DNA from: Rhodospirillales bacterium
Lineage (GTDB): Bacteria; Pseudomonadota; Alphaproteobacteria; Acetobacterales; Acetobacteraceae
Reading direction: 5' to 3'
Length of the DNA: 64,000 bases
Assembly (NCBI GenBank): GCA_028869995.1
Contig: JAGWQN010000093.1
Coordinates: 1-64,000, forward strand
Below, piece by piece: positions 54,089 through 62,968 of this stretch. The notes under the pieces were generated by a model. The model did no database searches. It was given only the letters and a program-made list of their open reading frames with translations, and was not told where the DNA came from. The position numbers and the translations under genes are program-made. Numbering within the stretch: position 1 is the stretch's first letter; every line of letters begins with the position of its first letter.

Positions 54089-54450
54089 TGATACGCCTCG
54101 ATCCGGTGGCCGTCGGGATCAATCGCGAAGGCCGCGTAATAGTCGGGCCCATAATCCGGGCGCAGTCCCGGCTTGCCGTTGTCCTTGCCACCGGCCCGAA
54201 GCGCCGCCTGGTGAAAGGCATCCACGGCGTGCCGGCTCGGCGCATCGAAGCAGAAATGTAGCCCCGATCGCATGTCAGCCGACACCGGATGCGCCGTCTC
54301 GTTCAGCCACCACACCGGCGCATCCGTACCATAGCCGGCATAGCCGTCGCCGTGTGCCAGGCATGTCGCGCCGATCGCGCCGAGGACGGAATCGTAGAAT
54401 CGTCGGGCGGCGGCTACATCGCGAACGCCGACGGAAACATGGTTGAGCAT
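54076..54450 (-). CDS. VOC-superfamily (glyoxalase/bleomycin-resistance-like) protein
   Basis: Encodes 124 residues from ATG 54450, with GGAG 7 bases upstream after a run of A. LNHVSVGVRDVAAARRFYDS at the start and AFAIDPDGHRIEAYHGG at the end are the two beta-alpha-beta halves of the VOC fold, with metal-ligand His and Glu positions (H4, H61, E119 region). The substrate is unknown. It is divergent from a CGNR regulator whose operator-like sites lie between them, so it is the likely target gene. Confidence 0.87.
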   Translation of the reverse strand: MLNHVSVGVRDVAAARRFYDSVLGAIGATCLAHGDGYAGYGTDAPVWWLNETAHPVSADMRSGLHFCFDAPSRHAVDAFHQAALRAGGKDNGKPGLRPDYGPDYYAAFAIDPDGHRIEAYHGGA

Positions 54451-54485
54451 GTGGGAACTCCTTTTTTTTCTGGCTGGGGCGTGCA

Positions 54486-54549
54486 TAACCACTATGATGG
54501 TTAGGACTATGCCGCCACCTCGACGCATCGTCAACCAGCATGACGGTTA
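54486..54549. promoter_or_regulatory. Two matching 18-base operator-like sites between VOC and CGNR genes
   Basis: Site A TAACCACTATGATGGTTA (54486-54503) is a perfect inverted repeat with 6-base arms. Site B CAACCAGCATGACGGTTA (54532-54549) matches it at 14 of 18 bases; both are followed by GG. Site A lies 36-53 bases before the VOC start; site B covers the ATG of the CGNR gene. This suggests autorepression and control of the VOC gene by the CGNR protein. Confidence 0.7.
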
Positions 54550-55157
54550 GGGACGCACCGCGCCCGGCCCTGCCGCCCGACGCGTGCCTGGATTTCATCA
54601 ACACCCGCTACTGGCGCGGCAAGGCGGAGCCCACCGAAACGCTGCATGGCGCGGCGGACCTCGTCGCCTGGGCGGCGCGGCACGCCGGTGCGCCGACGAC
54701 GACACCCGGCCCCGGCCTGTTCTCGGCGGGCATCGCGCTGCGCGAACTGCTGCATCGGATCATGAGCGCGCGCGCCGCCGGCGAGAGCGTGACCGAGGCC
54801 GACCTCGCTGCCCTGGATGCAGCATTGGAGGCGGCACCGGCGCGGCGCTCGCTCGTGGCGGCGAACGACGGGTATGCGTGGCGGACACGGCCCGCCGGAC
54901 CGGAGGCGGGCGAGCCGCACGCTTCAGGAGCAGCAACGTTGCTGGCGCCGATCCTATGGGCGGCGGCCGACCTGCTGGCTCAGGGAGCGGGGAGCGGCGA
55001 GCGGTTGCGCCTGCGCGCCTGCGCCAACCCGGAATGTCGCTGGCTGTTCATCGATGCCAGCCGCAACGGCTCGCGCCGATGGTGCGACATGGCCGCCTGC
55101 GGCAACCGCGCCAAGGCGCATCGCCACTATCTGCGCGCCAAGGCCGCGAAGGGCTAG
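54540..55157 (+). CDS. CGNR zinc-finger transcriptional regulator (ABATE domain)
   Basis: Encodes 205 residues. The N-terminal ABATE-type domain (CLDFINTRYWRG, about 15-130) probably binds a small ligand. The C-terminal zinc finger has CANPECRWLFIDASRNGSRR then CDMAACGNRAKAHRHY, with the CGNR motif that names the family. The start codon lies inside a repeat that matches another copy 46 bases upstream, which supports autoregulation. The gene is divergent from the VOC protein gene. Confidence 0.9.
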   Translation: MTVRDAPRPALPPDACLDFINTRYWRGKAEPTETLHGAADLVAWAARHAGAPTTTPGPGLFSAGIALRELLHRIMSARAAGESVTEADLAALDAALEAAPARRSLVAANDGYAWRTRPAGPEAGEPHASGAATLLAPILWAAADLLAQGAGSGERLRLRACANPECRWLFIDASRNGSRRWCDMAACGNRAKAHRHYLRAKAAKG

Positions 55158-55215
55158 CGCAACAAAAGGACGAGAGCCGGCGGCGGCGACGTGGACGGGA
55201 AGACCGGCTCGCGAC

Positions 55216-55893
55216 CTATGCGTGCCCTGCCGATCCGGCGAGATGCGCCGGGTCGATATGCAGCTTGGCGAGAGCGCGGCGCCATTTGGTATCGTGCTTG
55301 CCGTCGAACAGCAGGTCCGGATCGGCGGGAACGGTGAGCCAGGCGTTCTGGCGCATCTCGTTTTCGAGCTGGCCGGCCGCCCAGCCGGCATAGCCCAGCG
55401 CCAGCAGGCTTTCGCGGGGGCCTCCGCCCTCCGCAATGGCCTTGAGGATGTCGAGACTGGCGGTCAGCGCCAGTTGTTCGTCCACGCGCAGGCTGCCCTC
55501 GCCGGTCCAGTCCGTCGTGTGCAGCACGAAGCCGCGCGCGTTGTCGACCGGCCCGCCATGGCAAAGCCGGATCGAGCGAGCGGGTGGTACCGGCTTGATC
55601 TCGAGCTGGCGCAACAGATCCTCGAACGTCGGGGCGGAAAGCGGGCGGTTGAGCACGAGCCCCATGGCGCCATCCGACGTGTGGGCGCAGAGAAACACGA
55701 CACTCTGGGCAAAGCGCGGATCCTCCATGCCGGGCATGGCAATCAGCAGCTGGCCGGTGAGGTTGGAGCCCAGGTCCTCGTCCGCGCCGGCCGGCCCGCG
55801 GCCACCCGGCGGCGGCGTCGCACCGCGATCCCGCTTCTTTCCGGGCGGAATTGCAGCTTTCGGCTTGCGCGAGCGTGGCGGATCTTTTTGCAT
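55216..55893 (-). CDS. yqgE: YqgE/AlgH-family protein
   Basis: Encodes 225 residues. The family core starts at about residue 43 (SNLTGQLLIAMPGMEDPRF) and includes GLVLNRPLSAPTFEDLL, HGGPVDNARGFVLH and GYAGWAAGQLENE. The first 42 residues (KDPPRSRKPKAAIPPGKKRD and a Gly/Pro stretch) are a basic extension not needed for the fold. Its exact function is unknown; AlgH was first linked to alginate regulation. It is divergent from the peroxiredoxin gene. Confidence 0.9.
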   Translation of the reverse strand: MQKDPPRSRKPKAAIPPGKKRDRGATPPPGGRGPAGADEDLGSNLTGQLLIAMPGMEDPRFAQSVVFLCAHTSDGAMGLVLNRPLSAPTFEDLLRQLEIKPVPPARSIRLCHGGPVDNARGFVLHTTDWTGEGSLRVDEQLALTASLDILKAIAEGGGPRESLLALGYAGWAAGQLENEMRQNAWLTVPADPDLLFDGKHDTKWRRALAKLHIDPAHLAGSAGHA

Positions 55894-56098
55894 GCGGGGG
55901 TTATCTTGCGCTGCGCCATCACCGGCGCAAGAGAGCGCCACACAAGCGGTGCCCGTCGCCTCCCGCGGCGGCGCGCCGTGACAGCTTCCCTCGAGCACGC
56001 TAGGAACCGCCGCGGGTCCGCAGACGGCCGGCGCGCGGGGAGCGGATGCCCTCGGCGGCGGGCGGAGGAGCCACCAACGAGCGAACGGAGAGGCGAGG
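55894..56098. other. Intergenic region between yqgE and the peroxiredoxin gene
   Basis: About 205 bases that must hold both divergent promoters. I see no gene, palindrome or recognised operator here. Confidence 0.4.
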
Positions 56099-56575
56099 AT
56101 GATCAAGGTCGGGGATAAGCTGCCGTCGATGAAGTTGTCGATGGCGACGACGGACGGACCGAAGGAGGTTTCGACCGACGACGTGTTCAAGGGGCGCGTG
56201 GTGATGTTCGCCGTTCCCGGAGCCTTCACCCCTACGTGCAGCGCCAAGCACCTGCCCGGGTTCCTCCAGAACATCGACGCGATCAAGGCAAAGGGCGTCG
56301 ATAGCATCGTCTGCATGGCGGTGAATGACGCCTTCGTCATGGGTGCCTGGGCGAAGGACCAGGGCGTCGACGGGCGCATCGTGATGCTGGCCGACGGCTC
56401 GGGGGCCTTCACCAAGGCGCTGGGACTGGAGCTCGATCTGATCGCCCGCGGACTCGGGACCCGCAGCCAGCGCTTTGCCCTCGTCGCCGAGGACGGCGTG
56501 GTCCGGCATCTCGCGGTCGAGCAGCCGGGCGGGTTCGACGTCAGCCGCGCCGAGGCGGTGCTCGCCGCCCTTTAG
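56099..56575 (+). CDS. Peroxiredoxin, Prx5/AhpE-like redoxin
   Basis: Encodes 158 residues. FAVPGAFTPTCSAKHLPGF carries the peroxidatic Cys (C47 region) with the conserved Pro and Thr. The absence of a second Cys nearby indicates a 1-Cys or Prx5-type enzyme that is reduced by glutathione/glutaredoxin or thioredoxin. It reduces H2O2 and alkyl peroxides in the cytoplasm. GGAGAGG precedes the ATG. It converges on the methyltransferase gene with a gap of 5 bases. Confidence 0.93.
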   Translation: MIKVGDKLPSMKLSMATTDGPKEVSTDDVFKGRVVMFAVPGAFTPTCSAKHLPGFLQNIDAIKAKGVDSIVCMAVNDAFVMGAWAKDQGVDGRIVMLADGSGAFTKALGLELDLIARGLGTRSQRFALVAEDGVVRHLAVEQPGGFDVSRAEAVLAAL

Positions 56576-56580
56576 GCCGC

Positions 56581-57687
56581 CTACGCCTCGGACACCGCCG
56601 CCGGGGGCGGAGAAGGCTCGCCGGCCAGGGGTTCGAGCAACAGAGGCTCCAGGGCCAGAGGTTCGGGCGTCACGATGTAGAGCAACTCCTTGTTGCGCAC
56701 ATGCGAGACCTGCCCGACCTTCTGGCCGCTCGGATTATAGATGCCGATGCGTGCGCCGACGTAGCGGGCGTGGTCCAACTCGACCACGCGCACATGGCCG
56801 CGTGCGGCCAGCATCGACTCGATCGCCTCGCGGCCCAGAAAGCCCTCGTTGTTGAAGGAGACGACAAGCGCTTTCGCGCGCAAGGCCGCGATCGTGGCGG
56901 CCAGCGCCGGCCCGATTGCCCCGCGCCCGTTGAACGCGCTCTTGCGGCTCTTCACATCGACACGCTTGCAGGCGACGCCGTAAACGGCCGGCTTGTCCCA
57001 GCGAACCAGCGTCTCCCAGACATGGTAGTTGGCCAGGTAAGCGTGCTGGTTGTAGGGCGGGTCGAGATAGGCGATGTCGGCGTCGATCGCCGCCGCGACC
57101 GTCTGTGCATCCCCCATCAGCGCTTGGCATGCGCCGGCTGCAGGACGGGCCAGGAGAGCGGGCATCCGCAGTTCGATGTCGTTGTAGGCGCGCGGCGCCC
57201 AGCGCTTCATGTAAGCCATTTGCAGGCCGGCGGTGCTGTCGACGCGGTCAGCGGCTTCCATCAGGGCGACGAGCAGGATGGCCTCCAGCTCCGGCTCGGC
57301 GTGCATCGCCGCGATCGCCTCGCGGATCGCATCCACGCGCTCCCCGTTCTTCGGCTGGAAGAAGCGGGAGCGAACGCAGAATGTCTCGGTGAAATAGCCC
57401 GGTCGGCCGGGCAGACGAGCCAGATCGGCCAGGATCGCGGGTAGTCGAGGCTCCCATCGTTCGCGGTCCGCCTGGACGTAGCAGGTCGCGAGCGCCGCGG
57501 CATAGGCGTTGTGGTCGTTGGCGATGACACGATAGCCCGCCGCCTTCAGCGCGTGGCCGACCCGTGCCGTGCCGGAGAAGAGATCGGCAACGGTGATGCC
57601 GCCTGGAGCATCCGCCGGCGCGATAGAGCCGATCGCGGCAAGGATGTAGCGCAGCAGCGCCCGCTTGGAGCCGATATACTTGATCAA
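56581..57687 (-). CDS. D12-class N6-adenine DNA methyltransferase
   Basis: Encodes 368 residues. [15 protein letters not shown] and [20 protein letters not shown] (SAM-binding motif I) are followed by the catalytic motif [16 protein letters not shown]-like (DPPY). SFNNEGFL lies in the later target-recognition part. It would methylate adenine in a specific DNA site. No restriction enzyme gene is next to it, so it is an orphan. The C-terminal 25 residues repeat EPL units ([15 protein letters not shown]), which is unusual. Its start overlaps the rnhA stop by 4 bases. Confidence 0.9.
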   Translation of the reverse strand: MIKYIGSKRALLRYILAAIGSIAPADAPGGITVADLFSGTARVGHALKAAGYRVIANDHNAYAAALATCYVQADRERWEPRLPAILADLARLPGRPGYFTETFCVRSRFFQPKNGERVDAIREAIAAMHAEPELEAILLVALMEAADRVDSTAGLQMAYMKRWAPRAYNDIELRMPALLARPAAGACQALMGDAQTVAAAIDADIAYLDPPYNQHAYLANYHVWETLVRWDKPAVYGVACKRVDVKSRKSAFNGRGAIGPALAATIAALRAKALVVSFNNEGFLGREAIESMLAARGHVRVVELDHARYVGARIGIYNPSGQKVGQVSHVRNKELLYIVTPEPLALEPLLLEPLAGEPSPPPAAVSEA

Positions 57688-58163
57688 CGACCCAGCGCTC
57701 GCTCCCGCGCCTCGGTCGCCAACTGGTCGGCGCGCTCATTCATGTCATGACCGGAATGACCACGCACCCATTTCCACTCGATCTCATGCGGCTCGGCGGC
57801 GGCCAGCAGACGCTGCCAGAGATCCATGTTGGCAACCGGATCGCCCGCGGCATTGCGCCAGCGCCGCCGCACCCAGCCCTGGCGCCAGCGGGTGATGCCA
57901 AGGCGGACGTACTCGCTGTCGGTGTGCAGCACCACGCGGCATGGCCGCTTCAGCGCCTCCAGCGCCATGGCCGCCGCGGTGAGCTCCATACGGTTGTTGG
58001 TGGTAGCGGAATCGAAGCCCGAGAGTTCCCTCTCGTGCTCGCCACGACGCAGGATCGCCGCCCACCCGCCGGGGCCGGGGTTGGGCTTGCAGCCGCCATC
58101 GGTCCATATCTCCACAGGCGCGATCTTCCCCGGCGCGCCAGGCCGGGGTGGGTCAGAGTCCAT
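57684..58163 (-). CDS. rnhA: Ribonuclease HI
   Basis: Encodes 159 residues from ATG 58163, overlapping thrB by 11 bases; a longer frame upstream reads antisense in thrB. The catalytic acids lie in [37 protein letters not shown] and GHDMNERAD. It removes the RNA strand of RNA-DNA hybrids. It lies between thrB and the methyltransferase on the same strand. Confidence 0.95.
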   Translation of the reverse strand: MDSDPPRPGAPGKIAPVEIWTDGGCKPNPGPGGWAAILRRGEHERELSGFDSATTNNRMELTAAAMALEALKRPCRVVLHTDSEYVRLGITRWRQGWVRRRWRNAAGDPVANMDLWQRLLAAAEPHEIEWKWVRGHSGHDMNERADQLATEARERALGR

Positions 58164-59118
58164 ACGCGGCCTCGTCCTTTGCCGAGCGATGAAAGCGCAG
58201 ACGGCGCAGATATTCGAGCGGGTCCTTCCGCGTGACGAGTGCGCCTGCCGGCGTGTTGATCCAGTCGTACAGGCGCGTCGCCGCAAAACGCAGCGCCGCT
58301 CCGGCGGCAAGGGTCGGCAGTGCGCCGCGCTCCTCACGCGTCAGCGGGCGAGCGGCATCGTAGGCGCCGATCAGAGCCCGCGATTTCGTCACGTTATAGG
58401 AACCATCGGCCTCGAAGCACCAGGCATTGAGGCACACCGCCAGATCGTAGGCGTAGAAATCCGTAGCGGCGAAGTAGAAGTCGATGAGGCCCGAGACCCG
58501 TCCATCGAGGAAGAACACGTTGTCGGGAAACAGGTCTGCATGGATATGCCCCTGGGGAAGCCGGGCCGGCCAGGCGGCGAGTATCGGCGTGAGGCTGGCG
58601 CGCAGTTCCTCGGCCACCGCTGCCATCTCGCGCCCAGCGGCACCGGTCGTGTCGCAGCGTTCCAGCAACGGCCCCCATGCCGCGGGCCCCAGGGTGTTGG
58701 GCCGGCCAGGCGCATAGCCCTCACCCGCGCGGTGCAGGGCGGCCAGAGCCGCTCCGAGCGGCGCGCAATGTTCCGGGCGCACGCGGCGCGGCCAGATGCC
58801 AGGCAGGAAGGTAGTGATCGCTGCGGCCTTACCGGCGAGCCGGCGCAGCGCCGCGCCATCGCGCCCACCCACCGGGCGCGGGCAGGCGATCCCATGCGCC
58901 GCCAGATGCTGCATCAGCCCGAGGAACCAGGGCAGGTCGCGTGGATCGACCCGCTTCTCGTAGAGCGTGAGAATGAAGTCGCCGGCCGTGGTACGAAGGG
59001 AGAAATTGCTATTTTCAACCCCCTCCGCAATGCCGCGGAAGGCGACCAGCTCGCCGATCGCGTAGTCGCCGAGGAAGGTGGCCAGCGCCTCGTCCGAAAC
59101 CTCAGTGTAGACCGCCAT
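58153..59118 (-). CDS. thrB: Homoserine kinase (ThrB, aminoglycoside-phosphotransferase fold)
   Basis: Encodes 321 residues. [15 protein letters not shown] is the N-lobe glycine loop, [20 protein letters not shown] the catalytic loop with HxDxxxxN, and [18 protein letters not shown] the metal-binding region. This APH-fold ThrB is the alphaproteobacterial form that phosphorylates homoserine in threonine synthesis. It lies 16 bases after ispH. Confidence 0.94.
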   Translation of the reverse strand: MAVYTEVSDEALATFLGDYAIGELVAFRGIAEGVENSNFSLRTTAGDFILTLYEKRVDPRDLPWFLGLMQHLAAHGIACPRPVGGRDGAALRRLAGKAAAITTFLPGIWPRRVRPEHCAPLGAALAALHRAGEGYAPGRPNTLGPAAWGPLLERCDTTGAAGREMAAVAEELRASLTPILAAWPARLPQGHIHADLFPDNVFFLDGRVSGLIDFYFAATDFYAYDLAVCLNAWCFEADGSYNVTKSRALIGAYDAARPLTREERGALPTLAAGAALRFAATRLYDWINTPAGALVTRKDPLEYLRRLRFHRSAKDEAAYGL

Positions 59119-59134
59119 CAGAAGCAGCGAGCGG

Positions 59135-60118
59135 TCATCCGGCGGACAGGGCCGCCGGCAGCTTGAAGGTCAGGTCCTCGGTGGTGACCCGCCGCTCCTG
59201 CACGTCGAGCGTGTAGCGTTCCCCGATCCGCGCCAGCAGGCCCTGGACAAGGGATTCGGGGGCTGAGGCACCGGCGGTGATGCCGATTACCGTCTCGCCC
59301 TCGAGCACGCTCCAGTCGAGCGCCTCGGGTCCTTCGAGCAGCTGCGCACGTGCGCCGGCGCGGCTGGCAACCTCGCAGAGCCGCACCGTGTTGGAGGAGT
59401 TGGCGCTGCCGACCACGAGCACAAGCCCGGCCTCGGCCGCCACCGCCCGTACCGCCGCCTGGCGGTTGGTGGTCGCATAGCAGATGTCTTCCTTCGCCGG
59501 CCCCTCGATGCCGGGGAAGCGCCGACGCAGAACGGCAACGATCTCGGCTGCATCCTCCACCGACAACGTGGTCTGCGTCACGAAGGCAAGCGGGCCGGGC
59601 GGCGGCGCGACCGCCTCGGCTTCGGCCAGCGACTGCACCAGGGTCATCGCTCCGGGACGAACCTGTCCCATCGTCCCCTCGACCTCCGGGTGGCCGGCAT
59701 GGCCGATCATCAGGATATGATGGCCCATGGCCTCGTGGCGCTCCGCCTCGCGGTGTACTTTGGAGACCAGCGGACACGTCGCGTCGAAGGCGGTCAGGCC
59801 GCGCGCCGCCGCGGCGAGCGGTACGGACTTCGCCACGCCATGCGCCGAGAACACGACCGGCACGCCCGGCGGCACCTCGTCGAGCTCCTCGACAAACACC
59901 GCGCCCTGTGCAGCCAGGCCGTCGACCACGACGCGGTTGTGCACGATCTCGTGGCGGACATAAACGGGCGCGCCGTCGCGCTTCAGCGCCTCCTCGACGA
60001 CCCGTACAGCGCGGTCCACGCCGGCACAGAAGCCGCGCGGGGCGGCCAGCAGCACGCGCAGGCGCGGCAACGCACCTGCAGGATCATGGTCGGAGGTATG
60101 AGCGGTATCGGCGGGCAT
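59135..60118 (-). CDS. ispH: 4-hydroxy-3-methylbut-2-enyl diphosphate reductase
   Basis: Encodes 327 residues from ATG 60118; an earlier in-frame ATG (60220) adds an Arg-rich segment unlike the family. Cys ligands of the [4Fe-4S] cluster lie in APRGFCAGVDRAV, DATCPLVSKVH and the VVGSANSSNT region with its preceding ICYATTNRQ. It makes IPP and DMAPP in the last step of the MEP isoprenoid pathway. It is the first of ispH-thrB-rnhA-methyltransferase on this strand. Confidence 0.96.
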   Translation of the reverse strand: MPADTAHTSDHDPAGALPRLRVLLAAPRGFCAGVDRAVRVVEEALKRDGAPVYVRHEIVHNRVVVDGLAAQGAVFVEELDEVPPGVPVVFSAHGVAKSVPLAAAARGLTAFDATCPLVSKVHREAERHEAMGHHILMIGHAGHPEVEGTMGQVRPGAMTLVQSLAEAEAVAPPPGPLAFVTQTTLSVEDAAEIVAVLRRRFPGIEGPAKEDICYATTNRQAAVRAVAAEAGLVLVVGSANSSNTVRLCEVASRAGARAQLLEGPEALDWSVLEGETVIGITAGASAPESLVQGLLARIGERYTLDVQERRVTTEDLTFKLPAALSAG

Positions 60119-60276
60119 GCGTAAACGGCTCCAGCCTGGGCGCAACCGGGAGCTGCGACCGGGCATATGATCGACGGCGCAGACATAGAGGCCCTTCCCC
60201 TTGCGGGCAATGCACGGCATGGAGGCGCAACAGCATCATGTGATCATGGCCGCGCGGCCATCACGGCGGAGGATTC

Positions 60277-60843
60277 ATGGCGAAGCACACCGCTAACCAG
60301 GCGACGACCCGCACGACAGCGCGGCGTGCGGGAGGCCGATTCGCCACCGCGCTTGCGGCGCTGGCGCTCGCCGGATGCACACCCAGCGGCTTTCCTCCCG
60401 CCTGCCCGCAACTGTCGCTGATCAGCGGTGCCTCCGACCTGCTCAAGATGGCCGGCAAGAGCAACCAGCACGACATCCGCGACCTCGTTCTGGCAGCACG
60501 AATTGAGGCGGTCCCGGCAAGCTGCCAGTTCACCGGCCGGCGTTCGGTGGGCGCCCAGCTGCGCGCGGAGTTTGCCGTCCAGCGCGGCCCGGCGGCGACG
60601 AGCCCCGACGTCGCCCTGCACTACTTTGTCGCCGCCGCGAAGGGGCGCACGATCCTCGACGAGCAGGACTATGTCGTGACCGGCCGCTTCCCGCCGAACG
60701 TCGATCGCATGACGCTGGTGGGCCAGCAGATCCATCTTGACTTCCCGGTGGGGGCCGATCAGTCCGCCGCCGGCTATCACATTTACGTGGGCTTCCGGCT
60801 GAGCAAGGCAGAACTCGATTCCAACCGCGCCAACGGCCTGTAG
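60277..60843 (+). CDS. Putative lipoprotein of unknown function
   Basis: Encodes 188 residues. ATALAALALAGC is a lipobox with lipidated Cys near residue 34; the first 20 residues are long and polar for a lipoprotein, so translation may start later. The mature part has no domain that I recognise; it carries two further Cys (PPACPQL and PASCQF) that could form a disulfide, and a beta-rich pattern (SVGAQLRAEFAVQRG, HYFVAAAKGRTILDEQDY). It is divergent from ispH and ends 9 bases before the convergent methyltransferase-like gene. Confidence 0.75.
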   Translation: MAKHTANQATTRTTARRAGGRFATALAALALAGCTPSGFPPACPQLSLISGASDLLKMAGKSNQHDIRDLVLAARIEAVPASCQFTGRRSVGAQLRAEFAVQRGPAATSPDVALHYFVAAAKGRTILDEQDYVVTGRFPPNVDRMTLVGQQIHLDFPVGADQSAAGYHIYVGFRLSKAELDSNRANGL

Positions 60844-60852
60844 CACCGCGCG

Positions 60853-62160
60853 TCAGCCGAACGCCGGCGCAAGGAAGCGGGCCCAGGCATAGGCATTGCT
60901 CGCCGCGCCCGCCTCCATCGCCGTGGCGAGCACGGCACGATGCGGGCCGAACGCCGGCGCAAAACCGAGGGTCAGACGTTGGGATGAGCCTGGCCCGAGC
61001 GTCCGTGTTTCGGTGGCGAGCGTCGCACCGGCGGCGTTTTCGAGCGTCACCGTGAACCGGATTCGGCCGCCCCCCGGCCCGGCGTGAGCGAGCCCCGTCT
61101 CGAGGCGGGTCTGGCCCGCAAGCGTGCGCACGAACACCGCCCGAGCCATCGCACCGGGTGACGGTGCATGCAGCTGGAACCCGCCATCGCCGACCAGGAA
61201 GAAGCCCCATGGCTCGCGCAGCAGGCCTTCCAGGCGCAGCGGCGCGATCCCCGGCCCATCCTCGATCAGCGGCAGATGCCGCGGCACGGTGACCGGCAGA
61301 TGGCGGGGCGTGCGGCGCTCCGCGACATCGACCGGCGCATGACGGCCGCTGGTATGGGTGACGACGTCAAACCCATCCATTCCCCCATGCGTTGAAGCGA
61401 GCAAGCCGGCATCCAGCGGCGCCGCCGGCCTGCCGAGCGGGTCCGGATGGCGAACGATGGCGAGCGCATCGAGCGCGGCCACCCAGGTCGGCCCCGGCAC
61501 GGCCAGCAACGTCTCCGCGGCAGCGGGGAAGTCCGCGACAACGAGATCCGCCCCCGTCCATCCGAGCAGCTCCAGCACTGAAGCGACCGTCAGCGCGCGA
61601 AAGTGCCGCGCCTCGAGCGGTAGGCGGTCGGTGAACCGCGCCGACCACCCAGCGGCATCCTCGCCCATCAGCCCGATGCGCGAGGATGAATGCCATACCG
61701 CGGCCCCGATGGTGCGGATGCGTGGATAGGGCATGGTGTTCTGAACCAGCAGCCGCATCAGGGGCGCCAGCGGCTCCACGGCCGCCAGCTCCGCCTGCGG
61801 GAATCGCCGTGCCAAGGCCACTGTCAGATATCCGCAACCGGCACCGAGCACGAGGATGCGTCGCGGCTCGCAGCGCAGCGGGAAGGCGGCGGCACCGTCG
61901 AGAAAAGAGCGCGCCATCGCGGCCAGATCCGATGTAGCACAGCGAAACGAGAGTGGATGGCCGATCTCCGGCAGCAGCGCGTAGCCAAGCCCCGTATGCG
62001 AGCCGGCAAAGCCTGCCAACAAGGCAAAATAGCCGCGCCGCAATGTCGCATCGTTGGGGGCCGCAAGCAGGCGCCCGGCCGCCTCGTGTAAGCCGAGCAA
62101 CGCGGCCGGCGGCAGATCCTCGGGAACCGGCGGCGCCCCCGGCGTGCCGGGATCGCTCAC
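60853..62160 (-). CDS. Large SAM-methyltransferase-like protein
   Basis: Encodes 435 residues from GTG 62160; the open frame continues to a TTG at 62289 and the true start is unclear. RRILVLGAGCGYLTVALARR near residue 105 resembles SAM-binding motif I, with AAVEPLAPLMRLLVQN as motif II. This looks like a class I methyltransferase of the protein-arginine-methyltransferase-like type, where the following beta-rich half would be the second domain. The C-terminal 130 residues (about 300-435) form a beta-strand-rich module. No clear substrate is indicated. Confidence 0.68.
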   Translation of the reverse strand: MSDPGTPGAPPVPEDLPPAALLGLHEAAGRLLAAPNDATLRRGYFALLAGFAGSHTGLGYALLPEIGHPLSFRCATSDLAAMARSFLDGAAAFPLRCEPRRILVLGAGCGYLTVALARRFPQAELAAVEPLAPLMRLLVQNTMPYPRIRTIGAAVWHSSSRIGLMGEDAAGWSARFTDRLPLEARHFRALTVASVLELLGWTGADLVVADFPAAAETLLAVPGPTWVAALDALAIVRHPDPLGRPAAPLDAGLLASTHGGMDGFDVVTHTSGRHAPVDVAERRTPRHLPVTVPRHLPLIEDGPGIAPLRLEGLLREPWGFFLVGDGGFQLHAPSPGAMARAVFVRTLAGQTRLETGLAHAGPGGGRIRFTVTLENAAGATLATETRTLGPGSSQRLTLGFAPAFGPHRAVLATAMEAGAASNAYAWARFLAPAFG

Positions 62161-62479
62161 GGCAAGGCCGGAAGCATGACGGGCGGAGGTAGCATGCGCG
62201 GGAGCATGGCGCAGCGGCGCCCGGGACTCCAGGCCATCGTGTCCGGCGCGACGCCAGCATGCCGCACATGCGAAGAACGGGTTCCGCAAGCGTGGACAAC
62301 ATTTTGCGAGCGCGCCATTTGTCGAGGCGTATTTATCGCAGAATCATACTGTTACGGCATGCACTTCGTAGATCGTGATTGCATCAAAACATTTTTGATC
62401 GAAAAATGTAACGATGCCCTTTCGTTGTCGGGACGAAATCTGATACATTCCTCGAAACTGAGCCCATAAGGAGACACCG
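62161..62479. promoter_or_regulatory. AT-rich marR promoter region with two palindromes
   Basis: ACATTTTT (62389-62396) and AAAAATGT (62402-62409) form a perfect inverted repeat with a 5-base spacer, 71 bases before the marR ATG. TTTCGT/ACGAAA (62420-62438) is a second, shorter one. MarR proteins usually bind such sites and control their own gene. The left part overlaps possible N-terminal codons of the methyltransferase-like gene. Confidence 0.6.
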
Positions 62480-62857
62480 ATGGCCTCTGCCGTTCTGCCC
62501 GACAAACTGCCGGGCATACTGCGCGACGCAATCCTGGGAATGGTGCATCGCGAGGGGCCGGATCTCTCGGCTCGTCAGCTGGTCGTCTTCCTGATCTGCT
62601 ACCTTGAGGATGGCCCACATACGGTGCGCGGCCTGGCCGCCCGGCTCGATGTCTCCAAGCCGGCGATCACGCGTTCGCTCGATCGTCTGACCGATCTCGG
62701 TTTCGCCAAGCGCGCCGCCGATCCGGCCGACCGTCGCAGCGTTCTGGTCACGCGGACGCGCAAGGGCGAGGCTCTGCTTACCGAGCTCAAGCGCCTGCTC
62801 ACCTCGGCGGTGGCAGCCAGCAACAAGCCGGCCAAGAAGCCAGGCCGCGGCAAGTAG
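62480..62857 (+). CDS. MarR-family transcriptional regulator
   Basis: Encodes 125 residues. The winged HTH (about 45-105) has GLAARLDVSKPAITRSLDRL and the wing ADPADRRSVLVTRTRKGEAL. The N-terminal helix is short, and the tail is Lys-rich (NKPAKKPGRGK), which may add DNA affinity. AAGGAGA precedes the ATG. An intrinsic terminator follows 75 bases after the stop, so the gene is transcribed alone. Confidence 0.9.
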   Translation: MASAVLPDKLPGILRDAILGMVHREGPDLSARQLVVFLICYLEDGPHTVRGLAARLDVSKPAITRSLDRLTDLGFAKRAADPADRRSVLVTRTRKGEALLTELKRLLTSAVAASNKPAKKPGRGK

Positions 62858-62932
62858 GCAACAGTTTCGGCACCGGGCGAGGCATCGAGGTCAAAGGCCG
62901 CGCCCTTCGCCGGCAGCACGACGCAGCTATTC

Positions 62933-62968
62933 GCGAGGGCCCGAAAGCCCTCGCGCCTTTTCTTCTCA
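62933..62968 (+). terminator. Rho-independent terminator after marR
   Basis: CGCGAGGGC (62933-62941) pairs with GCCCTCGCG (62948-62956) around CCGAAA, then CCTTTTCTTCTC. It ends just before the stop of the convergent aldo/keto reductase gene. Confidence 0.88.

Noticed and set aside
57826-59166. Long plus-strand frame (446 codons) antisense to rnhA and thrB
   Set aside because: The opposite strand encodes full-length rnhA and thrB with catalytic motifs.
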